64,000 bases of DNA from JBFLYN01 sp040756655. Its GTDB lineage: Bacteria > Bacillota > Sulfobacillia > UBA8153. The number at the start of each line of letters is the position of its first letter. The first letter of the stretch is position 1. The position numbers were made by a program, and so were the translations under genes. The stretch covers positions 124,001 through 188,000 of the forward strand of contig JBFLYN010000001.1 of assembly GCA_040756655.1 (NCBI GenBank). The letters run 5' to 3'. A model generated the notes under the pieces. That model did no database searches. It was not told where the DNA came from and saw nothing but the letters and a program-made list of their open reading frames with translations. This document shows, piece after piece, positions 1 to 8,013 of this stretch.

Positions 1-63
1 CCCGGTGTAGAGGGGATTATGCCAGGGTTGAGGACGAGCCGGGACGGCAATACAGGAAATTGA

Positions 64-859
64 CCCCAACAGTACAGCTGTTGCTGCGAAACGGCGCTAT
101 GTGGTTTCACGGGTACCGTTCCTCCCGCCCCGGTCTATAGCCGGTTTCTAAGACAGCTGCGGACCCAGATTAGTAAGCTCCAGGCGGTGTTTGAACGGTT
201 GACCCGGAAACTGCCCGACTTCGGCCAGTGCCTGGCTCTGGACGGGAAAGCCATCTCTAGCCATGCCCGGCTGACGCGGAAGGAGGGCGCAGCGCAGGCC
301 GCCGACGGACGCCGGGAGACGGATGCGGACTCGGGCGTCACAGTCTACCAGGGTCAGCACGCCCATGGCACGGCCTGGGAGAAGCAAGTGTCCTGGTTCG
401 GCTTCCGACTGCACCTGCTGGTCCATGCCCAGTATGAACTGCCGGTGGCCTTCAAGGTCACCCGGGCGGCGTCCGAGGTGCGGTGTGCCCGCCAGTTGTT
501 GGATGCGTTGCAGGAGCGGCAGCCCTGGTTGCTGGAACGTGGGGAGCAGTTTTTGGCGGACCGGGGCTATGCTGACAGCAAGTTCTAACCCGGCTTTGGG
601 ATGAGCACCGGATCAAGCCGGTGATCGATATCCGTAACTGCTGGAAGGATGGGGAGGCCACCCGGCTGCTGGCGGGCAAGGATAATATGGTGTATGACTA
701 CCGGGGGACGGTCTACTGCCATTATCCGGCTACAGGCAAACGACGGGAACTGGCTTATGGAGGTTTTGCAAAGGACCGCAACACACTCCAATGCCGCTTT
801 GCCCGGCCCGTCATTACGGGGTGACGTGTGCGGGTAGGGCCGCCTGTGGTGGAGGGTAA
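64..859 (+). pseudogene. Decayed DDE-type insertion-sequence transposase
   Basis: Three reading frames together spell one transposase, so the gene is broken. Frame one (about 64-583) reads through a CGF-like segment, SRFLRQL and the catalytic-type segment LALDGKAI. It ends in LADRGYADSK, where a single-base shift near 583-585 moves to a second frame carrying TRLWDEHRIKPVIDIRNCW and RGTVYC. Near 800 a second shift gives CPARHYGVTCAGRAACGGG before a stop at 857-859. The usual C-terminal third (the arginine-rich ERVNSR region of this family) is missing. I see no clear terminal inverted repeats, and the left end may lie outside the window. The exact IS family is uncertain (IS4/IS1182-like by memory of similar proteins). 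Confidence 0.75.
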
Positions 860-924
860 AGCGTGGTTCAAGACCGTCGCCAGGGGTGCCGATGGGCCTC
901 TGGAGCGTGGTTTTGCGTAGTCCT

Positions 925-937
925 TGACCTGAGGTCA
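925..937. repeat. 13-bp perfect inverted repeat TGACCTGAGGTCA
   Basis: Two 6-base arms, TGACCT and AGGTCA, are separated by one G. The repeat lies between the transposase remnant and the promoter of the acyl-CoA synthetase gene. It could be an operator upstream of the -35 box or a leftover of the insertion element. The sequence does not decide between them. Confidence 0.35.
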
Positions 938-977
938 GAAACAAGTACAGCGGCAATGCTTCCCCCGCGGGCCCGTC

Positions 978-1007
978 TTTACTGCCTTTAGCGGATTGTG
1001 ATACACT
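978..1007 (+). promoter_or_regulatory. Sigma-A-type promoter for the acyl-CoA synthetase gene
   Basis: A -35 box TTTACT (978-983) and a -10 box TACACT (1002-1007) are 18 bases apart, with a TGA just before the -10 that gives an extended -10 (TGn). Transcription would start near 1014 and leave a leader of about 65 bases. The leader holds a short GC hairpin (1021-1033). The match is moderate. Confidence 0.5.
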
Positions 1008-1078
1008 AAGTTGGTGAAATGGGCCACCGGCCCGCCATTCTCCCCCATCCGCAGCCTTTAGGTAGGTGTGACCCTTAG

Positions 1079-3181
1079 ATGACTGGACTAGACTCGCTGT
1101 TCAACCCGGCCGCCGTTGCCGTTATCGGCGCGTCCGCCAACCCCCAGAAGATTGGCCACGCGATTCTTGACAATATTATCAAGAGCGGCTACCCGGGTGC
1201 CCTGTACCCGGTTAACCCCAGGGAAAAGGAAATCCTCGGTCGGGCCTGCTACCCCTCTCTTGAAGCCGTGGCCGGGCCTGTGGAAACCGCGGTGCTGTCG
1301 GTGCCACCCGGGGCAGTGTTGGCTGCTGCAGAAGCCTGCGGCCAAAAGGGCGTCAAGAACCTGGTGGTGATCACTGCCGGCTTCAAGGAGGTTGGCAAGG
1401 AAGGTCTGGACCTGGAAAGACAGCTTACCACCTTGGTACGTCGTCACGGCATGCGCATGGTCGGTCCCAATTGCCTGGGGGTCATGGACACCCATACTCC
1501 CATTAACGCCACCTTTGCTAGGAACTTCCCCCTCCGGGGCCATATCGGTTTCATTTCTCAAAGCGGCGCGCTGTGTGTAGCCATCCTGGACTGGAGCCTG
1601 AAAAAGGGCGTGGGGTTTTCGCGTTTTATCAGTTTGGGCAATAAAGCAGATCTCAACGAAGCCGACTTCATCGCCGATGCCGCCGCCGATCCCAACACCC
1701 GGGTCGTCGTGTGCTATTTGGAGGACGTGGCCGACGGCCCGGCCTTCCTCAGGGCGGCCCACGAGGCCAGCCGGACTACGCCGGTGGTCATCCTAAAGTC
1801 CGGCACCAGCATGGCCGGCGCGCAGGCAGCATCGTCCCACACCGGGGCCCTGGCAGGCAGCGACGTGGCCTACGAAGTGGCTTTCCGCCAGGCCGGGGTG
1901 CTGCGCGCCCGCAGCATGACCGAGCTTTTTGACCTTGCCGCCGCCTTTGCCACCCAGCCGGTGCCCAAGGGGAAACGGGTGGCCATCGTCACCAACTCGG
2001 GCGGTCCTGGGATCATCACCACCGACCAGGTGGAGCTCAGTGGCCTGGAAATGGCCCGGTTCCAGCGGGAGACCATCGAAAGCCTGCGGTCCGTGCTGCC
2101 ACCTGAGGCCAACTTCTTCAACCCCGTGGACGTCATCGGCGATGCCGACCACGAGCGCTACCGGGCGGCCCTTGAGCGAGTGCTGGCCGATGAGGGAGTG
2201 GATGCCGCCATCGTCCTGCTCAGTCCCACCGCCGTGCTGCAGTCGGAAGAAGCCGCCCGGGTCATCATCGACAAAGCCCGGGCCCACCCGGACAAGCCCG
2301 TGGTTGCGGCCTTCATGGGTGGGGGCGGGGTAGAGGCTGGGGCCAGCCTCTTGTTTGAAAACGGCATCCCTTGCTACGCGTTCCCCGAGCCGGCCGTAGC
2401 TTCGTTGGCCGGCCTCAACCGGTACCGCCAGCTGCGGGACGAGGCCCGCACCAGCCAGCCCTGGGATCTGGAGCGGGTGAACGAGGCGGCGGTGTGGCAG
2501 ATTTTTACCAACGTCAAACGCGACAACCGGGTGGTTCTCTTGGGTCCCGAGGCAGCGCAGGTGGCCGAGATCTACGGGATCGCGGCCGCGCCTTCCCTGC
2601 TTGCCACCACCGTGGACGAGGCCGAGACCATGGCCCGCCGCCTTGGTTACCCGGTGGTCATGAAGATCGCCTCCCCCGCCATCCTGCACAAGACCGACGT
2701 GGGCGGAGTCAAGGTGGGACTCAACACACCCGAGGAGGTTCGCAAGGCTTTCGTGGACATCATTGAGAGCGTCCACCAGCACATGCCCAGGGCGCAGGTA
2801 TACGGTGTGGAAGTGCAGAAACTCATGCCCAAGGGGATTGAACTCATAGTGGGCATGACTAAGGATGTGCAGTTTGGCCCCCTCATCGCCTTTGGGCTGG
2901 GCGGCATCTACGTCAACCTGCTCAAGGACGTATCCTTCAGGTTGGCCCACGGGTTGTCCCGGGCGGCCATCCAGGCTATGATCGACGAGACCAAGGCTCA
3001 GACACTGCTCCGGGGTTTCAGGGGGGCACCACCGGCGGACCTGGAGGCCGTGATGGAACTCATAGCGCGCGTGGCCCGGCTGGTGAGGGACTTTCCGGAA
3101 ATCACCGAACTGGACATGAACCCGGTCCTCGCCTACCCGCGGGGCGTCAGTGCCCTGGACATCAAGATCACTATCTCGTGA
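1079..3181 (+). CDS. ADP-forming acetate/acyl-CoA ligase (alpha-beta fusion)
   Basis: The 700-residue protein has the layout of NDP-forming acyl-CoA synthetases, which convert acyl-CoA, ADP and phosphate to acid, CoA and ATP. An N-terminal CoA-binding Rossmann domain begins with VIGASANPQKIGHA. Two ligase_CoA-type segments follow (GPNCLGVMDTHTPINATF, then ISQSGALCVAILDW). The phosphohistidine loop SSHTGALAGSD places the active His at residue 254. The C-terminal ATP-grasp half, from about residue 480, carries YPVVMKIASPAILHKTDVGG. Length and domain order are those of a complete fused enzyme. The ATG at 1079 follows only a weak GGTAGGTG site. A P-loop/DRTGG gene follows after 13 bases, so the two are probably one operon. 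The acyl group used cannot be told. Confidence 0.9.
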   Translation: MTGLDSLFNPAAVAVIGASANPQKIGHAILDNIIKSGYPGALYPVNPREKEILGRACYPSLEAVAGPVETAVLSVPPGAVLAAAEACGQKGVKNLVVITAGFKEVGKEGLDLERQLTTLVRRHGMRMVGPNCLGVMDTHTPINATFARNFPLRGHIGFISQSGALCVAILDWSLKKGVGFSRFISLGNKADLNEADFIADAAADPNTRVVVCYLEDVADGPAFLRAAHEASRTTPVVILKSGTSMAGAQAASSHTGALAGSDVAYEVAFRQAGVLRARSMTELFDLAAAFATQPVPKGKRVAIVTNSGGPGIITTDQVELSGLEMARFQRETIESLRSVLPPEANFFNPVDVIGDADHERYRAALERVLADEGVDAAIVLLSPTAVLQSEEAARVIIDKARAHPDKPVVAAFMGGGGVEAGASLLFENGIPCYAFPEPAVASLAGLNRYRQLRDEARTSQPWDLERVNEAAVWQIFTNVKRDNRVVLLGPEAAQVAEIYGIAAAPSLLATTVDEAETMARRLGYPVVMKIASPAILHKTDVGGVKVGLNTPEEVRKAFVDIIESVHQHMPRAQVYGVEVQKLMPKGIELIVGMTKDVQFGPLIAFGLGGIYVNLLKDVSFRLAHGLSRAAIQAMIDETKAQTLLRGFRGAPPADLEAVMELIARVARLVRDFPEITELDMNPVLAYPRGVSALDIKITIS

Positions 3182-3194
3182 GGGGTGGTTGGGA

Positions 3195-4253
3195 GTGAAA
3201 AGCATCTTTATCAGCGGCCGGTTCGGCAGCGGCAAGACCGCGGTCTGCCTCGCCATGGCCCTCAAGCTCCGGGAAGAAGGCCTCAAGGTCGGCTACTTCA
3301 AACCCCTGGGCGTCTTGCCGGCCGTGGCCGGACGAGAAGATGAGGATGTGCTGCTGATGCAGTCGGTATGCGGCCGGGCGCTGCCCCATGACCAGGTAGT
3401 GCTCATGCACAGTGGTCCCCAGTACTTGTCCCGTTACCACCGCGGTGAGGACCACCTGGCCGGCATTCTCCGGGCTCACCGTGCTCTTGAGGCCAGTAGC
3501 GACCTGGTGATCATCGAGGGTGCGGCCTTCCCGCATATTATGGCCAGCATAGGCCTGGACGCCCCATCGCTGGCCCGGGAGATGGGTGCCGGCTGCCTCC
3601 TGGTCAACTCGGTGGAAGACGACTACAGCCTCGATCGCATGGTGCTGTACAGTGACTTCATCGAGGCCAAGGGAGCTTGCCTTCTGGGCGTCATCTTCAA
3701 CAACGTGCCTCGACCCCTCCTGGGCAAGACAGAGGGTGTCTACCGTCCCCTCTTGGAAAAGCGCGGCTGGCCGGTCCTGGGTATCATCCCCAGGAACGTG
3801 GTCATCGCCGCACCCAACGTCAAGGCCTACCATGATGTGCTGGGCGGTGAGATCCTCACCGGCGAGGACCACCTGGAACTCCTGGTGGAAGACGTCCTGG
3901 TGGGAGCCATGAACCTGGAAGGTGCCCTGACCTACCTCCGCCGGGCTCCCAACAAGGCTTTCATCACCGGAGGCGACCGCTCGGACCTTGCCCTGGCGGC
4001 CCTGGAGACCAGCACCTCGGTGATCATCCTCACCGGTGGACTGTATCCTGACATCCGCGTCATCTCCCGGGCGGCCGATAAGGGAGTCCCGGTCATCCTG
4101 GTCCACCACGATACCTACACCACCATCGAGAAACTGCGGGAGGTGTCCAGGAAGATCAGGCCGGGCGACGAACGCGCCATCCAGGCGGCCAAGAGCGGCT
4201 TCGAAAGACATGTGGACTGGGCCAAGCTGAAGGAACTCATGGTTGCCCCCTAG
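3195..4253 (+). CDS. BioD-like P-loop ATPase with DRTGG domain
   Basis: The start is the GTG at 3195, behind AGGGG at 3181-3185 and GGGA at 3191-3194, giving 352 residues. The N-terminus is a dethiobiotin-synthetase-like P-loop (ISGRFGSGKT, residues 6-15) followed by KVGYFKPLG. The C-terminal part (about 200-330) resembles the DRTGG domain, with GGDRSDLALAAL and TGGLYPD. The same two domains form the N-terminal regulatory half of long phosphotransacetylases. Here they stand alone beside an acyl-CoA ligase, so a regulatory or accessory role in acyl-CoA/acyl-phosphate metabolism is an inference. No phosphotransacetylase catalytic domain is present. A strong hairpin follows the stop. Confidence 0.8.
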   Translation: MKSIFISGRFGSGKTAVCLAMALKLREEGLKVGYFKPLGVLPAVAGREDEDVLLMQSVCGRALPHDQVVLMHSGPQYLSRYHRGEDHLAGILRAHRALEASSDLVIIEGAAFPHIMASIGLDAPSLAREMGAGCLLVNSVEDDYSLDRMVLYSDFIEAKGACLLGVIFNNVPRPLLGKTEGVYRPLLEKRGWPVLGIIPRNVVIAAPNVKAYHDVLGGEILTGEDHLELLVEDVLVGAMNLEGALTYLRRAPNKAFITGGDRSDLALAALETSTSVIILTGGLYPDIRVISRAADKGVPVILVHHDTYTTIEKLREVSRKIRPGDERAIQAAKSGFERHVDWAKLKELMVAP

Positions 4254-4266
4254 ACTTAGAACCCTC

Positions 4267-4291
4267 AGGAGGGGCCGGAGAGGCCCCTCCT
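4267..4291 (+). terminator. GC-rich terminator hairpin without U-tract
   Basis: A perfect 10-bp stem (AGGAGGGGCC pairing with GGCCCCTCCT) with a 5-base loop begins 13 bases after the stop codon at 4253. No T run follows, so it may end transcription poorly by itself or serve as a 3' stabilising hairpin. Confidence 0.6.
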
Positions 4292-4850
4292 GGGATCAGC
4301 GCCGCCAGCCTCCATCCCTTCTTCACCATCACTCCTCTGGTCTGGGCGCGGCTCGAACCGGGAGACGAACCCGAACCCTGGCATCCTTTGCTGCTCCCCG
4401 GCTGTGCGGGCATGCATCCTGGGCAAACGGTTCTATACCCCGTACGCCGGTCCCTGTCCCTGGCGACTGGGGTCTTTCGCAACAGGCCGGACCGATACCG
4501 GCCCCTGGCGTTCTTCATAGGCAAACCTGGGGGCGACCTGGTCTTCTGCGCCGTGGGGTGATGGACGCGTAGGTGCCCGTCGAGCGTCAAAAACAGATAT
4601 GGATCTGCTCCACGCAGGCCAGCAAAGACCCCGCTCCCGGGGCTCCAGAGCGGGCCCTTGGGCGTGCCGAGTCCGGGGTGTTCCGGGAGACTCCCCGTTA
4701 GCGCGGCGACGGCGCAAGTGCCGTGGCCGACCATGTTCTGTTAGACCCGACGCCGCCGCCCGGGGGTTACCCGGGTCGACCTTTCATATGAACTTGCCAG
4801 ATACAACCGTGCGCAAGCGTGGCGCCGTACCAGGCGGTCCATGGCACGGC
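4292..4850. other. Gap of about 560 bases without a convincing gene
   Basis: Open frames exist on both strands (for example 4237-4734 minus and 4243-4572 plus), but their products are rich in Pro/Arg/Ser, show no domain and lack good ribosome binding sites. Several GC-rich inverted segments are present, including CCCGGG-type arms at about 4768-4780 and an arm pair near 4630-4660, so a structured RNA is possible. I recognise no known RNA class. Confidence 0.4.
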
Positions 4851-4878
4851 GGCCGGGTAGATACCCGGCCTTCTGTCT
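4851..4878 (+). terminator. Terminator-like hairpin just before a small gene
   Basis: A perfect 9-bp stem (GGCCGGGTA with TACCCGGCC) and a 2-base loop centre at 4851-4870, followed by the pyrimidine tail TTCTGTCT. It lies only 20 bases upstream of the ribosome binding site of the gene at 4909. It may end upstream transcription or act as an attenuator. Confidence 0.5.
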
Positions 4879-4908
4879 ATACTAGCATTCAGGAGGGGCG
4901 ATGGGACT

Positions 4909-5130
4909 TTGAACAAGCGCAGGACTCTATCTTATCCAGAACCAGACCAGCATCTTGTCGAGGACATCTTGCTTGAGGACGAGGCCATTTCCGGCTGGTG
5001 GTCCAACGAATGGCTCCCTCCCCGTTTCACCGACGAGGAGCTCTACAACGCGGCCGATCACTACCCGTGGGTGCCCGGCACCTACCGCTTCCGCCGCAAC
5101 CTGACCACCCGCCCCGGCCACCAGCGCTAG
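4909..5130 (+). CDS. Hypothetical 73-residue protein
   Basis: I do not recognise this protein. The start is TTG at 4909, eight bases after a strong AGGAGGGG site (4891-4898). The nearer ATG at 4901 runs into a stop after three codons. The product is acidic and aromatic in the middle (EDEAISGWWSNEWLPPRF), with a basic C-terminus. It has no signal peptide or membrane segment. Its stop codon lies in the palindrome GCTAGC and overlaps the stop of the convergent gene by three bases. It sits between a terminator-like hairpin and a convergent neighbour, so it is probably transcribed alone. Confidence 0.55.
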   Translation: MNKRRTLSYPEPDQHLVEDILLEDEAISGWWSNEWLPPRFTDEELYNAADHYPWVPGTYRFRRNLTTRPGHQR

Positions 5131-5387
5131 CGCCGTTCCGGGAAACTGATCACCACCTGGTCCTTGGAGTAGCCACGTTCGGCCTCCATGCGCAGGCAAC
5201 GCAAGTTGGACCGGCGGAGGCGCTTTTCGGCATCCTGCAACCGGCGGGTCAGCCGGCGCTTTTCTTCCAACTGGCAAGCCAGGAGTTCCATCAATACCCG
5301 GCGGCCTGCCCGTACGCTCTCCAGGCGGCTTTGGAGGGTCTCCAACCGTACCCGCAGCATCAGGTTGTGCTCATCACCGTAGGTCAT
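5127..5387 (-). CDS. Small coiled-coil protein, function unknown
   Basis: The 86-residue product is mainly charged helix, for example RLETLQSRLESVRAGRR and QLEEKRRLTRRLQDAEKRL, which reads as a short coiled coil. It has no cysteine pairs and no membrane segment. The ATG at 5387 is eight bases after AGGAAGGG. A GTG three codons upstream is also possible. It overlaps the end of the PHP-domain gene by 14 bases in the same direction, so it is probably translated with it. Function unknown. Confidence 0.65.
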   Translation of the reverse strand: MTYGDEHNLMLRVRLETLQSRLESVRAGRRVLMELLACQLEEKRRLTRRLQDAEKRLRRSNLRCLRMEAERGYSKDQVVISFPERR

Positions 5388-6303
5388 CCCGGACACCCTT
5401 CCTGCGTTCCCTACCAGTATATATATCCCCGGCCATGGAAGGGTATGCCTGGCTTGTACCATCCAAGCCTGCCCGGGCCTTGATTTCCAGCTTCACCACC
5501 GCATCTAGCCCGACGGTGTAGCTGCCGATATCGCTGCCCTCGCGCTCGCCGGGTCCATGGAAGTCCGAGCCCCCGGTAACTACCAGGTCATGTTCGCCGG
5601 CCAAGCGCAGGTAGTGCACGACGTGCTCCGGGCCGTGGCTGGGGTGATACACCTCCAGGCCCTGGAGCCCGCAGGCGACCAGCTCCCGGATGAAAGCATC
5701 GGAAGGTCCAGTGGCCGGGTGGGCCAGTACCGCCGCGCCGCCCGCCTGCCGCACCAGTGCTATGGCTTCCGCCGGGGTGAGCCGGTAACGGGGCACGTAA
5801 GCCGGGCGGCCAGGCAGGAGGTAGTTTTCGAAGGCGTCCATCACCGACTGGGCGTACCCCTGCTCCACCATGGCCCGGGCTATGTGCGGGCGGCCCAACA
5901 CCCCTCCTTGAGCCAGTTCCAATACGCGCTCCCAGTCGAGCGAGATGCCCAGGCCAGCCAGGCGGTGCAGGATCGTCCGGGCCCGGCCCTGGCGGGCCCG
6001 GCGCAGGCGGCCCAGGGCCGTCTCTAGTCGGTCTAGATGGGACATCCAGTATCCCAGTATGTGGACCTCGCACCGGTCCACCTCGGTATTAATCTCCACT
6101 GCCGGCACCACCTGGAGGCCCATCTCGGCCCCGCGAACCCGGGCAGGCACCACGCCAGCCGTGGTATCGTGGTCGGCAACGGCAATGGCCGCCAGCCCCA
6201 GGGCGGCGGCCCGCTCGACCACTTGTGGCGGGGTTAGCAGCCCATCTGAGGCGGCGGTATGCACGTGAAGGTCAGCGCCAACGGCGCCGGCCACAGCTTC
6301 CAT
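5374..6303 (-). CDS. PHP-domain phosphoesterase (TrpH/YciV-like)
   Basis: The 309-residue protein has the metal-binding signatures of the PHP family: DLHVHTAASDG near the N-terminus, ADHDT, PAVEIN and VTGGSDFHG near residue 260. Homologues of this length act on nucleoside 3',5'-bisphosphates or short oligonucleotides. The substrate here is inferred from family only. The ATG at 6303 is five bases after GGGGGG. An ATG at 6333 lacks a good site but overlaps the upstream regulator's stop, so a 319-residue form is possible. It follows an XRE-cupin regulator directly and overlaps the coiled-coil gene downstream. Confidence 0.85.
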   Translation of the reverse strand: MEAVAGAVGADLHVHTAASDGLLTPPQVVERAAALGLAAIAVADHDTTAGVVPARVRGAEMGLQVVPAVEINTEVDRCEVHILGYWMSHLDRLETALGRLRRARQGRARTILHRLAGLGISLDWERVLELAQGGVLGRPHIARAMVEQGYAQSVMDAFENYLLPGRPAYVPRYRLTPAEAIALVRQAGGAAVLAHPATGPSDAFIRELVACGLQGLEVYHPSHGPEHVVHYLRLAGEHDLVVTGGSDFHGPGEREGSDIGSYTVGLDAVVKLEIKARAGLDGTSQAYPSMAGDIYTGRERRKGVRDDLR

Positions 6304-6333
6304 GGTGGCCCCCCGCTCGAACCCTGGTTGCAT

Positions 6334-6918
6334 CTAATCTGCGCGACCTTCCCCAGCTGAATGCACCAGATGCCCGACTCGAGCATGGCGCCTCGGTGTC
6401 ATGGCTACCAGGAACACCAGTTCCTCGCTGCCGATGTTGAGAAAACGGTGAGGCACGAGGCTGCTGAGCAGGATGCTGTCACCCACTTCGAGGAAATAGG
6501 AGACGTGACCAAGCATGGCCTGCATGGAACCCTCCAACACCAGCACGCACTCCTCTCCATCGTGGGTCAAGAACTGGTCGGACGACGCCATGCCCGGTGG
6601 CAGGCGCCCGATGGCTACTTCCAGGTTACAGGCTGAAGAGGGACACAGTAGCTCGTACGGAACCGTCACCCCGGGGTGTTTGAGTTGCCGGCGTTCGGCC
6701 CGCCGGACCACCGGGCTGCCACCATCCACATCCAAAAGGAGATAGAACGTGGGAATGGTGAAAGCCTCGGCGATGCGCTGGAGGGAATTTATGGAGGGAC
6801 TGGCCACGTCCCGCTCAACCTGGCTGAGAAAACTAGGGGTAAGACCGGTGCGGTCTGCCAGCTGCTTGATGGTCCAGCCACGCTCCCGCCGGGCATTTCT
6901 GATGCGGGCACCTATCAA
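6334..6918 (-). CDS. XRE-family HTH regulator with C-terminal cupin domain
   Basis: An N-terminal helix-turn-helix (IRNARRERGWTIKQLADRTGLTPSFLSQVE, split here only for reading) is followed after about residue 100 by a cupin fold with HDGEECVLVLEGSM and GDSILLSSLVPHRFLN. This layout is typical of regulators that sense a small metabolite in the cupin. The TTG at 6918 lies seven bases after AGGAGGG. A longer frame from GTG 6951 has no such site. It is directly upstream of the PHP gene and probably in one transcript. The ligand is unknown. Confidence 0.8.
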   Translation of the reverse strand: MIGARIRNARRERGWTIKQLADRTGLTPSFLSQVERDVASPSINSLQRIAEAFTIPTFYLLLDVDGGSPVVRRAERRQLKHPGVTVPYELLCPSSACNLEVAIGRLPPGMASSDQFLTHDGEECVLVLEGSMQAMLGHVSYFLEVGDSILLSSLVPHRFLNIGSEELVFLVAMTPRRHARVGHLVHSAGEGRAD

Positions 6919-7580
6919 GGTCCGTCCCTCCTGTTTCCCATCGGTGAACACCAGCGATCTACTACGCCGTATCTCCAGGTTACCAATACTTTACGCCTGA
7001 TTGCACCAGCCTGGTTGGTCCATTGCCTACCATATTGCCTGCGGCCGGCCCTGCCGGTTCTGCCGGGGTCGTACCCACCCGGCACTCACTGACCGCCCTT
7101 GGTCTGGCCCGGCCAAGGCGGGTTGGAAGCCTGCGTGCGATCCCCGCCGTTTCTCCCCGGGAAGTCATGTCCTTACGAAGAGACCCGGCAGTTCTGCCCA
7201 AGCCTCCATGCTGGTCGGTGAGGCAAAGCCTTGACGTAACACAGCTGTCCACAGTATAGCCCGTTTCCTGAAGAGCCGGGCCAGCGGCCCGGTGGGCACT
7301 GGACCCACCAACCCTGGTCCCGTCCACCATGATGGGGCCCAATACCTACCGCAAGTGCACTGCCGGAAAACCAGGCCAGCTTCTGGTTGTGCTCATTCCC
7401 CTGGGCTCTCACCTTCTGGCCTTGCTTGCTGTCGTTAACCCACAGCATTTTCCCAGGAAGCTTGCTTGCTGTCAAGAGTCATCCCAGACCTCCCAGGAAT
7501 GCCGGGGCAAGCCTGAGAGACAACTGAGTACTCCAGGGGTCCTATTGGAGTTCGCTTCCACCTCCGAATATTCCTCTTGC
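6919..7580. other. Gap of about 660 bases, no convincing gene
   Basis: Frames at 6980-7342 and 7173-7475 (minus) and 7329-7658 (plus) give low-complexity products without domains or ribosome binding sites. The stretch contains a perfect 7-bp hairpin at 7276-7292 (CCGGGCC/GGCCCGG), a duplicated 13-mer near 7421-7473, and TTGACA-like boxes on the minus strand near 7473. It may be degraded coding DNA or hold an unrecognised small RNA. Confidence 0.4.
7421..7473. repeat. Direct repeat CTTGCTTGCTGTC, two copies 40 bases apart
   Basis: The 13-mer occurs at 7421-7433 and 7461-7473, so the unit spacing is exactly 40. Each copy also contains the tandem CTTG-CTTG. No gene or known element explains it. 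Confidence 0.6.
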
Positions 7581-7611
7581 AAAAGAAAAGCCCACCCTCC
7601 CATTGGGTGGA
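7581..7611 (-). terminator. Rho-independent terminator after spoVS
   Basis: Read on the minus strand, the arms CCACCC and GGGTGG enclose the loop AATGGGA and are followed by GCTTTTCTTTT. It lies about 20 bases past the spoVS stop. Confidence 0.85.
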
Positions 7612-7632
7612 CCGGTCGTAATCCGGGTGTCG

Positions 7633-7893
7633 TCAGCGGGGCCCGATTATCAGCTTGATGGCTGTCCTTTCTTCGCCTTCGATCTGGATGTCGGTAAAGG
7701 CGGGGACACAGACCAGGTCGATGCCACTGGGTGCCACAAACCCGCGGGCGATGGCCACGGCCTTGACTGCTTGGTTAATGGCCCCGGCTCCGATGGCCTG
7801 GATCTCAGCGGTTCCGCGCTCCCGGATCACGCCGGCGAGTGCTCCGGCAACGGCATTAGGGCTGGATTTCGATGATACCTTGAGGACTTCCAC
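7633..7893 (-). CDS. spoVS: Stage V sporulation protein S
   Basis: The 86-residue product matches the SpoVS/Alba-like family in length and sequence: EVLKVSSKSSPNAVAGALAG, GAGAINQAVKAVAIARGFVAPSG and a C-terminal FTDIQIEGEERTAIKLI. SpoVS affects septation and coat assembly during sporulation in Bacillus. The start is GTG at 7893, seven bases after GGGAGGT, which gives the family length. The upstream in-frame extension is not conserved. It is downstream of the ymdB-like gene and closed by its own terminator, as in many spore formers. Confidence 0.95.
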   Translation of the reverse strand: MEVLKVSSKSSPNAVAGALAGVIRERGTAEIQAIGAGAINQAVKAVAIARGFVAPSGIDLVCVPAFTDIQIEGEERTAIKLIIGPR

Positions 7894-8013
7894 CACAAAT
7901 ACCTCCCCTGGTCGTTGGCTGCTGGGACCATTGGGTTGACCGCTGCTCCGGAGAGACAATTCCATTCTACTACCAAATTTTGCTTTTGGCAACACGAAAT
8001 TGCAAAATAACCA

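Noticed and set aside
1793..3286. 497-codon minus-strand frame opposite the acyl-CoA ligase
   Set aside because: It is a shadow frame produced by high GC and codon bias. The plus-strand gene has clear domains throughout.
4340..4620. tmRNA- or tRNA-like fragments on the minus strand (GGTTCGAGCC near 4345-4360 and CTCGACGGGC near 4580)
   Set aside because: The 5' and 3' ends do not pair into an acceptor stem, the T-loop would have six bases, and no tag-peptide frame ending in ALAA-type codons is present.
7229..7260. TTGACG-N18-TATAGC promoter-like boxes on the plus strand
   Set aside because: No gene follows on that strand within several hundred bases, and the -10 box is weak.
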